Assembly (NCBI RefSeq): GCF_000015725.1 | Contig: NC_008825.1 | Coordinates: 2,852,001-2,916,000, forward strand | Length of the DNA stretch: 64,000 nucleotides | From: Methylibium petroleiphilum PM1 | GTDB taxonomy: Bacteria; Pseudomonadota; Gammaproteobacteria; Burkholderiales; Burkholderiaceae_C | Direction of reading: 5' to 3' | Shown: positions 27,141 to 34,735 of the stretch, piece by piece | Layout: each line of letters starts with the position of its first letter | Numbering within the stretch: the first letter of the stretch is position 1 | The notes under the pieces: generated by a model | Told to the model about the DNA's origin: nothing | The model's input: the letters and a program-made list of their open reading frames with translations, nothing else | Databases searched by the model: none | Position numbers and translations under genes: made by a program

Positions 27141-28109
27141 TCACGCCTTCGCGCCGGTCTTGATGTTTTCGAGCTGCAGCTTCAGCCGCTCGCTGAAGCT
27201 GAGCTTGGTGTAGCGGCGCTCGGTCTCGCGCGCCAGTTCCTTCTGCAGCGCGAACACGCTCTGCGGGCGCGACAGCGGGTCGAGCGACATGCACCATTCG
27301 GTGACTTCGATCAGGTTGTCGGAATACACATTGCGCAAGCGCGACAGCGAAAGCCCGAGGCGGTCCTTCTCGATGCGCTGCGGCGCGTCGTTCGGCGGAT
27401 AGCCCTGCATGCAGGCGTAGATGCACGCGCCGATCGCGTAGATGTCGGTCCAGGGGCCGAGCGTGCCATCGCGCCGGTACATCTCAGGCGCAGCGAAACC
27501 CGGCGTGTACATGGGACGGATGAAATTGCCTTCCTTCGACAGCACCTCGCGGGCCGCGCCGAAGTCGAGCATGACCGCCTTGTTGTCGTTCGTGATGAAG
27601 ATGTTCGCCGGCTTGATGTCCAAGTGCAGCATCTTGTGCTGATGCACGATGCGCAGTCCACGGAGGATCTCGTCGAACAGTGAACGAATCGTCGATTCCC
27701 TGAAAACCTTGTCGCGCTTCAGGTCGCGTGCCGTGACGATGAAGTCCTGAAGGGTGTCGCCCTGCAGGTAGTTCATCACCATGTAGACGGTCTCGTTCTC
27801 GCGGAAGAAGTTCAGCACCGAGACCACGCTCGGGTGGCTGATCTGCGCGAGCGAACGGCCTTCCTCGAAGAAGCTCTTCAAGCCCAGGCGATACAGCGGC
27901 TGCTTCTCGGGTTTGACTCGGGGCGTGAGTTCACCCACCGAACGTTCGGCCAGCGAGGCGGGCAGGTATTCCTTCAGCGCGATCAGCCGCCGCTCGCTGT
28001 CTTCGCAGAGATAGACGACACCAAAGCCGCCGGCCGCCAACTTCTTGATGACCTGGTAACCCCCGACCACGGTGCCCGCAGGCAGTGGCGCGGGTTTCAG
28101 CTTTGACAT
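27141..28109 (-). CDS. Eukaryotic-like serine/threonine protein kinase
   Basis: A 322-residue cytoplasmic kinase. The glycine loop is KKLAAGGFGVVYLCE, followed by LIALKEYLP with the ATP lysine. The catalytic loop reads HLDIKPANIF: a leucine replaces the usual arginine before the aspartate, so it is a non-RD kinase that may not need loop phosphorylation. DFGAAR (metal loop) and YTPGFAAPEMY follow. There is no membrane segment or sensor domain. It is cotranscribed with the PP2C phosphatase. Start ATG 28109 lies only 28 bases from the divergent yicC start. Confidence 0.94.
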   Translation of the reverse strand: MSKLKPAPLPAGTVVGGYQVIKKLAAGGFGVVYLCEDSERRLIALKEYLPASLAERSVGELTPRVKPEKQPLYRLGLKSFFEEGRSLAQISHPSVVSVLNFFRENETVYMVMNYLQGDTLQDFIVTARDLKRDKVFRESTIRSLFDEILRGLRIVHQHKMLHLDIKPANIFITNDNKAVMLDFGAAREVLSKEGNFIRPMYTPGFAAPEMYRRDGTLGPWTDIYAIGACIYACMQGYPPNDAPQRIEKDRLGLSLSRLRNVYSDNLIEVTEWCMSLDPLSRPQSVFALQKELARETERRYTKLSFSERLKLQLENIKTGAKA

Positions 28110-28137
28110 AATCGGATTTTGCAATGCGATAAGTTCG

Positions 28138-29061
28138 ATGGCAGTTTACAGCATGACCGGTTATGCAAGCGCATCGACCGGGGCCTCCGCCACAGGGGAA
28201 AACGCCAGCGAGAGCGGGCACGGTCCGTTCGCCGGGGTGATGGTGGAATTGCGCTCGGTCAACAGCCGCTTCCTGGACATCGCATTTCGCATGCCTGACG
28301 AAATGCGCGCGCTGGAACCGGCGCTGCGTGAGCTGATCACCGGCCAGCTGCGGCGCGGCAAGATCGAGTTGCGGCTCGCGACGCGGGACGACGCCGGCAC
28401 CGCTTGGCCCCAGCCGCAGACCGATCAGCTGCACACGCTGTCGCGCCTGGAAAACACCGTGCAATCGTGGCTGCCGAACGCCCCGCCGCTGACGGTGCAC
28501 GAGGTGCTGCAGTGGTGCCGCGGCGCGGCGCCGGCGGTGCGGCTCGACGACGCGGCGCTCGATGCCGCCCGGCGCGCCGTGACGGGGCTGGTCGAAGCGC
28601 GCGCGCGCGAGGGCGAGAAGCTCGTTGTGGTGCTGATGCAGCGCGTCCACCGCGTGCGGCAGCTGGCCAGCGATGCCCAGCCGCTGGTGCCGCAGGTGGT
28701 GCAGCGCCAGCAGCAACGCTTCTTGGAGCGCTGGCAGGAAGCCCTGGCATCGAGCGGTGCTGCGCAGACCCTGCCGCAGCAGGCACTGCAGGAACGCGCC
28801 CTGAACGAGGCGGCCGCTTATGCCATCCGGATCGACGTGGCCGAGGAGCTGGCGCGGCTCGGCGCCCACCTCGACGAGATCGAACGTCTGTTGAAGGCCG
28901 GTGGCGAGCTCGGCAAGCGCCTGGACTTCCTGATTCAAGAGTTGCAGCGCGAGGCCAACACGCTGGGCTCGAAGTCGGCCGCATTGGAGCTGACGCAGAT
29001 CTCCGTGGAGATGAAGGTCGCGATCGAGCAGATGCGCGAGCAGGTGCAGAACATCGAGTGA
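28138..29061 (+). CDS. yicC: YicC family endoribonuclease-like protein
   Basis: A 307-residue YicC protein. It has the invariant start MAVYSMTGYA, then VELRSVNSRFLDIAFRMP. The C-terminal DUF1732 half contains IDVAEELARLGAHLDEIERL and ends LTQISVEMKVAIEQMREQVQNIE. YicC proteins are linked to RNA decay and stationary-phase survival. In most relatives gmk follows directly; here a 5.7-kb element separates them. The last codons of yicC form the left attachment repeat, so the gene is preserved. Start ATG 28138 is favoured over upstream in-frame codons. Confidence 0.95.
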   Translation: MAVYSMTGYASASTGASATGENASESGHGPFAGVMVELRSVNSRFLDIAFRMPDEMRALEPALRELITGQLRRGKIELRLATRDDAGTAWPQPQTDQLHTLSRLENTVQSWLPNAPPLTVHEVLQWCRGAAPAVRLDDAALDAARRAVTGLVEARAREGEKLVVVLMQRVHRVRQLASDAQPLVPQVVQRQQQRFLERWQEALASSGAAQTLPQQALQERALNEAAAYAIRIDVAEELARLGAHLDEIERLLKAGGELGKRLDFLIQELQREANTLGSKSAALELTQISVEMKVAIEQMREQVQNIE

Positions 29062-29062
29062 G
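29038..29062. repeat. Left attachment repeat (attL), 3' end of yicC
   Basis: GAGCAGGTGCAGAACATCGA plus GTGAG. The same 25 bases recur at 34698-34722 with a single mismatch (G to A before TGAG). The repeat covers the last codons and stop of yicC, so integration leaves the gene intact. Confidence 0.88.
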
Positions 29063-29168
29063 GGTTCACGGGGTCTCCTGACACCCCCAAGCGGCCGGAA
29101 AGTCCAGCGTTTACGCGGGTTTAGCGTTTCAGGAGGTTGAACAGCGGCCCACCCCATCCCAGAATCTG

Positions 29169-29220
29169 TGTGTACACAAGCGTGTACCCACAGGGCCCAC
29201 GGGCCGGCAGTGTGTACACA
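29169..29220. repeat. Left arm-type repeats of the integrase
   Basis: TGTGTACACA (29169-29178), CGTGTACCCA (29181-29190) and TGTGTACACA again (29211-29220). The first two are 12 bases apart. A matching pair with the same 12-base step lies just inside the right end (34619-34640). This fits integrase arm-binding sites and may also affect the integrase promoter. Confidence 0.55.
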
Positions 29221-29235
29221 CGGCAGGGGGTGGCG

Positions 29236-30492
29236 ATGGGAAAGCTGACTGACGTGGCGATCCGGGCCTGGATCCGGTCCGGGGAACGATTCGAGGGCCG
29301 CTCCGACGGCGATGGTCTCGTGCTGACCTGGCGAGAGAAGCGCACGGCGCCCAGCTGGCGACTGCGCTACCGCTTCGCCGGCAAGCCGAGGGTGATGGAG
29401 ATCGGCAGCTACTCGGATCTCACCCTCGCCGCCGCACGCCAAGCCGCGAAGGAACTCCGCGCCAAGATCGCCCTCGGCCATGACGTGGCCGGCGAGAAGC
29501 AGGAGCGCAAGTCCACCGCCCTGGCCCGCATCGAGGCCGCGCGCAGCGTCACCACCGTCGGCCAGCTCGCCGACGAGTACTTCGAGCGCATGATCAATGG
29601 CCGTTGGAAGCACCCGAACATCGTGCGCAGCCGCATCGAGAAGGACATCAAGCCGCACCTGGGCAAGCTGGCCCTGGATGCGGTGGAGCCGAGGCACATC
29701 GACGCCATGCTGCGCGCCGTCGTCAAGCGCGGCGCGCCGACCATCGCCAACGACGTGCTGCGCTGGGTGCGGCGCATGTTCGACTACGCCATCAAGCGCC
29801 ACCTGGTGCGCTTCAACCCGGCAGCGGCCTTCGACCTGGCGGACGCGGGCGGCAAGGAACTCGCCCGCGAGCGCGCGCTGTCACGCGATGAGCTGGTGAC
29901 GCTGTTCGAGGCGATGCGCCAGGCCAAGGGCTTCAGCGTGCAGAACGAGCTGACGGTGAAGCTGCTGTTGCTGCTGGCCGTGCGCAAGGGCGAGCTGATC
30001 GCCGCACGCTGGGACGAGTTCGAGCTGGAGGCCGACCCGCCGGTGTGGCACCTGCCCGGCGTCCGCACCAAGACCGGCCAGCCGCTGGACATCCCGCTGC
30101 CGACCATGGCGGTGGAGTGGCTGCTGAAGCTGAAGGAGCTGGCCTGCAACGCCGAGCACGTGCTGCCGGCGCGCAAGCTCCAGACCCGCATGGTGCCGCA
30201 CGTCTGCGAGTCGACCCTGGGCGTGGCGATGGGCAAGGTGAAGCACGGCCTGTCCCACTTCACGGTGCACGACTTCCGCCGCACCGCGCGCACCCACCTG
30301 GCCGCCCTGGGCGTGGAGCCGCACGTGGCCGAGCGTTGTCTGAACCACAAGCTCAAGGGCGTGGAAGGTGTCTACAACCGGCACGACTACTTCGAGGAGC
30401 GGCGGCGGGCTCTGGAAGCTTGGGGCCGGTTGCTGCTGAAGCTGGGGCGCGATGACGCGACGGCCAAGACCGGCAAGGCCAAGGCAGCTTGA
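29236..30492 (+). CDS. P4-type tyrosine integrase
   Basis: A 418-residue integrase. The N-terminal DUF4102 arm-binding domain starts MGKLTDVAIRAWIRSGERF and includes RVMEIGSYSDLTLAAARQAA. A core-binding SAM-like domain (about 110-200) follows. Catalytic residues are the arginine in LLLAVRKGELIAARW, HDFRRTARTHLA (His and Arg), the histidine in LNHKLKGVEGVYNRHDY and the tyrosine nucleophile in the same block. Start ATG 29236 has AGGGGG upstream; earlier in-frame residues cover the repeats. It lies next to attL and should drive insertion and excision at the yicC site. Confidence 0.94.
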   Translation: MGKLTDVAIRAWIRSGERFEGRSDGDGLVLTWREKRTAPSWRLRYRFAGKPRVMEIGSYSDLTLAAARQAAKELRAKIALGHDVAGEKQERKSTALARIEAARSVTTVGQLADEYFERMINGRWKHPNIVRSRIEKDIKPHLGKLALDAVEPRHIDAMLRAVVKRGAPTIANDVLRWVRRMFDYAIKRHLVRFNPAAAFDLADAGGKELARERALSRDELVTLFEAMRQAKGFSVQNELTVKLLLLLAVRKGELIAARWDEFELEADPPVWHLPGVRTKTGQPLDIPLPTMAVEWLLKLKELACNAEHVLPARKLQTRMVPHVCESTLGVAMGKVKHGLSHFTVHDFRRTARTHLAALGVEPHVAERCLNHKLKGVEGVYNRHDYFEERRRALEAWGRLLLKLGRDDATAKTGKAKAA

Positions 30493-30524
30493 CACCCGGC
30501 GCACCCGACTTCGATGATGCCGCC

Positions 30525-30737
30525 ATGAGCCTGCACAGGATCAAGCTCATGTTGCCGCCGGACCTCCTCGAGTACGTCGCCCGACGCGTGGCGCAGGGCG
30601 GCTACGTGAATGCAGGCGAGTACTTGCGCCAGCTGATTCGCAGCGATGCCGCGGATCAGCAAGACCGTCGATTGGGTAACAGGTTGGCGGCCGATGAGAC
30701 AAGGCGCGGCGGCACGCCGGCCGGCGACTCGCGCTGA
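30525..30737 (+). CDS. ParD-like ribbon-helix-helix protein (orphan)
   Basis: A 70-residue protein. IKLMLPPDLLEYVARRVAQG and YVNAGEYLRQLIRSDAADQQ form a ParD-type beta-helix-helix DNA-binding and dimerisation core. ParD neutralises ParE toxins, but no ParE-like gene follows; the next gene is hipB 112 bases on. The integrase stop is 32 bases upstream. It could be a solitary antitoxin, a regulator of the integrase, or a relic. Start ATG 30525 is chosen over the TTG at 30489 because the homology begins there. Confidence 0.7.
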   Translation: MSLHRIKLMLPPDLLEYVARRVAQGGYVNAGEYLRQLIRSDAADQQDRRLGNRLAADETRRGGTPAGDSR

Positions 30738-30770
30738 GATGCCGACTGCTCATCGTAGGCGAGACGCTGA

Positions 30771-30884
30771 TTACCGATCAGTCACTTTTCGCTTGACCTC
30801 CAGCGGGTCGGCACCGAAAATGACCGAAAGGTAACTTCAAGCGCCTGCCATGCCGTCGTCGGCCCAAGACTTACCGCTCGGTCA
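30771..30884. promoter_or_regulatory. Three 50-bp-spaced operator dyads around the hipB start
   Basis: The 14-base motif TTACCnnTCrGTCA occurs at 30771-30784 (plus), 30821-30834 (minus, read as TTACCTTTCGGTCA) and 30871-30884 (plus). Centres are exactly 50 bases apart, and each copy is an imperfect dyad of the form TnACCGnnCGGTnA. The third lies inside the first codons of hipB. A possible -35 TTGACC is at 30793-30798. This is the expected layout of an autoregulated HipB operator array. Confidence 0.65.
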
Positions 30885-31134
30885 CTCCGCCGACTCAGAG
30901 ACGCCGATCCGCTCCTCCGTGGAGTTGGGCCTCGTGATCCGTGAGCAGCGCAAGCGGCTGGCGCTGAAGCAGCTCGACCTCGCCGGCCTCGGCAACACCG
31001 GCAACCGCTTCATCGTCGACCTGGAGAACGGCAAGCCGACGGTGCAACTGCAGAAGGTGCTGGATCTCATGGACCTGCTGGGCCTGGAGGTGGTGGTGCG
31101 CACCAAGGCCTCTCGTTCGACCTCCTCGCTGTGA
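30850..31134 (+). CDS. hipB: HipB-like antitoxin (Xre/Cro HTH)
   Basis: A 94-residue helix-turn-helix protein. LGLVIREQRKRLALKQLDLA, NRFIVDLENGKPTVQLQKVL and MDLLGLEVVVRTKA form an Xre-type domain close to HipB and Y4mF. It would repress its own operon and hold HipA inactive. The stop is 10 bases before the hipA start. Residues 1-22 form a polar N-terminal tail; one operator copy lies within this coding stretch. Alternative GTG starts further in are possible, but ATG 30850 fits the spacing. Confidence 0.85.
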   Translation: MPSSAQDLPLGHSADSETPIRSSVELGLVIREQRKRLALKQLDLAGLGNTGNRFIVDLENGKPTVQLQKVLDLMDLLGLEVVVRTKASRSTSSL

Positions 31135-31144
31135 GGCGCGGGTG

Positions 31145-32401
31145 ATGCAACCACGGCCCGATCGGCTGGATGTCTACTACGGCAGCGACCGGGTCGGTGC
31201 CGTGCACGACAGCGCGCCGCTGGCCTTCGAGTACGCATCGACCTGGCTGGAAGCCGGGCAACGCATGTCGCTGGCCGCCATCCCGCTGCAGCCGGGCCGA
31301 CAGGCCACGCCCGAGGTGCAGGCCTTCTTCGAGAACCTGCTGCCCGAGGGTGAACTGCGCGACTACCTGGCCGCCCAGCGCAAGGCATCCACGCTCTTCT
31401 CGTTGCTGCTGGCGGTGGCTGGCGACACCGCGGGGGCCTTCGTGCTGGTGGCGGCCGGCCAAACGCCGGAACCGCCCCGCTACGAAGCCACGACCTGGGA
31501 GGCCATCGCCGCGATCCTGGCCAAGCGGTCGGCTTCTGCCATCGACATCCACGAGCAAGGCGACCGCATCTCGCTGGCCGGGGCGCAGGACAAGACCAGC
31601 CTGGCGATCTTCGACGACGGCGTGCCGCAGCTGCCCAAGGGCACCTCGCCGTCCACGCACATCCTCAAGCCCAACATCCGCCGTCTGGCCAAGGTCTGGC
31701 ACTCGGCCGCCAATGAGGCCATCGTGATGCGCGCCGCGGCGCTGGCCGGCCTGCCGACGGCCGAGGTCTTCTACGAACCGCGCACCGAAGCCTGCGTCGT
31801 GCGCCGCTTCGACCGTCAGCTGCGCGCCGACGGCACGCTGGCGCGGCTGGTCCAGTACGACCTGTGCCAGCTGGCTGGCACGGTGTCGGACCGCAAGTAC
31901 GAGAAGGAAGGCGGCCCGGGCTTGGCCGCCTGCGCCGATCTGATCCGCCGCTACAGCGCGCAGCCCGCCGTCGACCTGCGCCACCTGGTGCGCTGGGTGT
32001 TCTTCAATCTGTACGTCGGCAACAACGACAGCCACGCCAAGAACCTGTCGATCTACAGCGTGCCCGGCCAAGGCGTGACGCTGACGCCGTTCTACGACCT
32101 GCTGTGCACGCGGCTGTACCCGGGCCTGTCGCCCGAGTTTGCCTTTGCGATCGGCGGCGAGGTCAGGCCGGGCGAGATGGGCGCCGAGCACCTGGCGCTG
32201 ATGGCCCGGCAGCTAGGCATGCAACCGCGCTTCCTGGCTCAGCAGGCGCGGGACATGGCCGACCGCGTGCCCACGGCCATCGACCAGGCCGCGCGCGAGA
32301 TCGCCCCCGCACTCACGCCAGCGGCCTGCACGCTGGCCGAGCGGCTCGTGCGCTTCGTGTCGACGACGACCAAGAAGCTGGCAGCGCGCCTGACCGCGTG
32401 A
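31145..32401 (+). CDS. hipA: HipA-type serine/threonine kinase toxin
   Basis: A 418-residue HipA. The N-terminal subdomain (RLDVYYGSDRVGAVHDSAPL, later FFENLLPEGELRDYLA) is followed by the nucleotide-binding SLAGAQDKTSLAIFDDG, the catalytic NLYVGNNDSHAKNLSIYS (Asp and Asn), and FYDLLCTRLYPGLS. It resembles chromosomal HipA, which phosphorylates glutamyl-tRNA synthetase and induces dormancy. All key residues are present, so it should be active. A GTG three bases earlier is an alternative start. It is paired with hipB on the integrative element, where it may help keep the element. Confidence 0.9.
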   Translation: MQPRPDRLDVYYGSDRVGAVHDSAPLAFEYASTWLEAGQRMSLAAIPLQPGRQATPEVQAFFENLLPEGELRDYLAAQRKASTLFSLLLAVAGDTAGAFVLVAAGQTPEPPRYEATTWEAIAAILAKRSASAIDIHEQGDRISLAGAQDKTSLAIFDDGVPQLPKGTSPSTHILKPNIRRLAKVWHSAANEAIVMRAAALAGLPTAEVFYEPRTEACVVRRFDRQLRADGTLARLVQYDLCQLAGTVSDRKYEKEGGPGLAACADLIRRYSAQPAVDLRHLVRWVFFNLYVGNNDSHAKNLSIYSVPGQGVTLTPFYDLLCTRLYPGLSPEFAFAIGGEVRPGEMGAEHLALMARQLGMQPRFLAQQARDMADRVPTAIDQAAREIAPALTPAACTLAERLVRFVSTTTKKLAARLTA

Positions 32402-32426
32402 CGGCAGCCGCAGGAAAGACGGATCC

Positions 32427-32849
32427 ATGGGAGAGATCACCAACCAGGTCGCCATCGTCCTTGGCGTCCTCGTCGCCTGCTTCGCCGGGCCTGCCGCGGC
32501 CCTCTTCGTCCTGATTCGCAGGAAGGCGAAGGCGCGGCAAAGCCGCCGCTCTCCCATCGGCATCGCGCTGCTGCGTGGCCCAGGCCACTCGCTGCGGGAA
32601 CAGCTCGACGAGGCCCACAACGATCTGACCTGGGACCTCGTGCTGTTGATGGTGGTGCCGCTGCTGGCGCTGGCGCTGTTCCTCGCGCAGAGCCATCTGC
32701 GCGGCCTGCCGCAGATGGCGCACCTGGCGCCGGTCTACGCCCTGGCGGCGATCGCCTTCATCGCCTACATGCTGCGCAAGCTGCTGAAAGCCGGCACCCG
32801 GCTCGACCACCTGAAGGCGGGCTACGACGCCGAGGTGGCCGTCGGCCAG
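32427..32849 (+). pseudogene. 5' remnant of a NERD-domain-type membrane protein gene
   Basis: About 141 codons encode three hydrophobic segments (QVAIVLGVLVACFAGPAAAL; a second, LVLLMVVPLLALALFLAQ; a third, APVYALAAIAFIAYMLRKL) and then HLKAGYDAEVAVGQ. This resembles the N-terminus of island-borne proteins that continue into a nuclease-related (NERD) domain. After 32849 the frame reads arginine/cysteine-rich nonsense to 33041, while the plausible coding frame shifts to another phase. A deletion has therefore joined it to the next fragment out of frame. Start ATG 32427, 25 bases after hipA. Confidence 0.6.
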
Positions 32850-33799
32850 CCTCCCTGGAAGCCGTTGAACGGCTGGAGCGCCTGCGAGAGCAAAGCCGTG
32901 AGCGCATCATGCGGCCGGGCACCGAGGTCGTGGCGCAGGAGCGCGATGCTACGGGCGTCGCGCTCGACGTTTTCGATCAGACGGGGCGGCTGCGCAAAGC
33001 GACATTGCAAGGGTGGACGGCGCCAGCTGGGGACAACTTGACTTCCTTCTTGGACGGCCTGGCAGGCGTCCGGACGATCGAAGACCAATTGATCGCCCGC
33101 GATGCCGCGTCCTTCCCGCAGGCGGAGGGACGACGCACGACGTTGCTGGGTGCGGTCTTCTCGACGGGCGGGCGAAAGCTGGAAGTCTTCAACGTCAACC
33201 GCTCGTCGGTTGAGCATGCTCTGGGCGTTGACCTGCTGTACTACCACGAGGAGTTCGATGCGTGGACCATGGTCCAGTACAAGTCGATGGAGCGCGAGGA
33301 CGACAATCCCGAGAGAACGGCCGTGTACAGGCCGGATGCGCGCTTCGACGTGGAACTGGCTCGGATGGTCGGTTTTCGCCAAGCCTTTGCCGATCGGTGG
33401 ACCCCAACCGATGGGGTGTCGGCATACCGCCTGCACGGCGATGGGTTCTTCTTCAAGTTCTGTTCCCGGATCCAGTTGGAAGTGCTCTCCGAGGCCCTCC
33501 TGCCCGGTATGTACCTGTCGCGAGAGCACATCGAGTCCGTCCTGGCAGATCCAGCCTCATTGGGCCCGCGAGGAGGCCGTCAGATCACCTTCGAGAACTG
33601 TGGCCGGCATCTCAGCAACACGCTTTTCGCAGACCTCGTGCGGGACGGTTGGATAGGTACCCGATCGGTGTCATCTGCGCGAGTGGCCCAGCTCGTCCAG
33701 GAGGGCCTGGCGGGCAATCGATCGATCGTCATTGCCCGGGCAAGGCGAAGCGGTCAGGCGGCCAACGTCGAGGAAACCATCGCTTCCCTGGAACTGTAG
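32850..33799 (+). pseudogene. Unknown protein gene, 5'-truncated
   Basis: A reading frame giving 296 residues from ATG 32909, with protein-like sequence continuing upstream to about 32850 (SLEAVERLERLREQSRERIM) but no start there. I do not recognise the family. Visible pieces are LLGAVFSTGGRKLEVFNVNR, FDAWTMVQYKSMEREDD, GFFFKFCSRIQLEVLSEALL and MYLSREHIESVLADPASLGP. The sequence is soluble, mixed alpha/beta, without membrane segments. It probably represents the C-terminal part of a larger accessory or defence-type protein. Expression from ATG 32909 is possible, with only a weak ribosome site. Confidence 0.5.
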
Positions 33800-33831
33800 G
33801 GACTTCGCTGATCGACACGCCAACCATCGAC

Positions 33832-34530
33832 ATGAGTAGGCTGGAGGAGCGCTCAGTGAGAGACACAGGCTTTGGCGAACTGGGGCGTCTCCTGGACCGC
33901 TCGCGGGACCTGGAAGCCGAGGTGAACCGCATGCTGGGTGGGGACGCACTGCAACTGTTCGACGACAGCCCTCGAACGCTTGTCGCTCTTTCGGCCGCGC
34001 AAACTTCGCTGGAGCATGGAACCGCTCTTCGGGTATTGCTCGCGCAGCCACTCCCTACCGCCGGCATCAGCATGATGCGGCTTCAGCACGAGGCCCTGAC
34101 GCGGGCTGTGTGGCTGTTGTACGCCGCGTCTGACGAGCAGATCGACCGCCTGGTCGCCACACTCGATGCCGCCGCCGAGAAGGCCGCAGCCAAGCTGCCA
34201 ATGGCCAAGGCGATGCTCGACGAGATCGTCGGCAAAGCGCCCCACGGCGCGGTCGAAATGCTCACTCACTTCAAAGACGTGAATGCGCCGGCCCTGCACT
34301 CTTTCGTGCACGGTGGCATCCACGCCATCCAGCGCGGCCTGACGGGCTATCCGGTCGAACTGCTTGCCAACGTGGTGCGTAGCTCCAATGGGCTGTACAC
34401 GATGGCCGGCATGCTGCTGGCCATCCTCTCGGGTGACGAGGCCCTGGCCAAGCGCATGAGCAAGATTCAGCCGCGCTTTGCCGACTGCCTGCCACCGCTG
34501 ATCGCGCCTGCGGCCAGGCCCGAAACTTGA
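33832..34530 (+). CDS. DUF6988-like protein
   Basis: A 232-residue, mostly helical protein (LGRLLDRSRDLEAEVNRMLG, SLEHGTALRVLLAQPLPTAG, MMRLQHEALTRAVWLLYAAS, SFVHGGIHAIQRGLTGYPVE). The SLEHG...LVRLQ/EALTRAVWL...SFVHGG pattern is what I associate with DUF6988 proteins, which are frequent on mobile islands and have no known activity. Start is ATG 33832 or GTG 33856. It is the last gene before attR, 33 bases after the truncated unknown gene. Confidence 0.65.
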   Translation: MSRLEERSVRDTGFGELGRLLDRSRDLEAEVNRMLGGDALQLFDDSPRTLVALSAAQTSLEHGTALRVLLAQPLPTAGISMMRLQHEALTRAVWLLYAASDEQIDRLVATLDAAAEKAAAKLPMAKAMLDEIVGKAPHGAVEMLTHFKDVNAPALHSFVHGGIHAIQRGLTGYPVELLANVVRSSNGLYTMAGMLLAILSGDEALAKRMSKIQPRFADCLPPLIAPAARPET

Positions 34531-34618
34531 TGCATGGGTCCAATCAACCAGCCGCCGGGGCAGATCTCATGGCACAGTCTGTTGTGCGGAGCCGACACCG
34601 GCTCCAGCCCCCAATTCC

Positions 34619-34640
34619 TGTGTACCCACACGTGTACCCG
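34619..34640. repeat. Right arm-type repeats of the integrase
   Basis: TGTGTACCCA (34619-34628) and CGTGTACCCG (34631-34640) repeat the left-end pair at 29169-29190 in the same orientation and with the same 12-base step. Confidence 0.55.
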
Positions 34641-34697
34641 CCAGCGACCTCGAACCGGGAAACCCAGCATCCATGCGCCTTCCCGGCCGATCTCCCT

Positions 34698-34722
34698 GAG
34701 CAGGTGCAGAACATCGAATGAG
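34698..34722. repeat. Right attachment repeat (attR)
   Basis: GAGCAGGTGCAGAACATCGA plus ATGAG, matching the yicC 3' end with one mismatch. The gmk ATG is 13 bases further on. Before insertion this copy presumably joined yicC directly to gmk. Confidence 0.88.
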
Positions 34723-34735
34723 GCCCTGACACCCG

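Larger units (their letters stand above)
29038..34722. mobile_element. Integrative element inserted at yicC 3' end
   Basis: A 5.7-kb unit bounded by a 25-bp direct repeat. The sequence just after attR (CCTGACACCC) resembles the GACACCC stretch after attL, as expected if yicC and gmk were once contiguous. Cargo in order: tyrosine integrase next to attL, ParD-like gene, HipB-HipA, truncated NERD gene, truncated unknown gene, DUF6988-like gene. No replication, conjugation or phage structural genes are seen, so it is a small integrase-plus-cargo island, probably unable to transfer by itself. The internal fusion shows it has already suffered a deletion. Confidence 0.85.
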
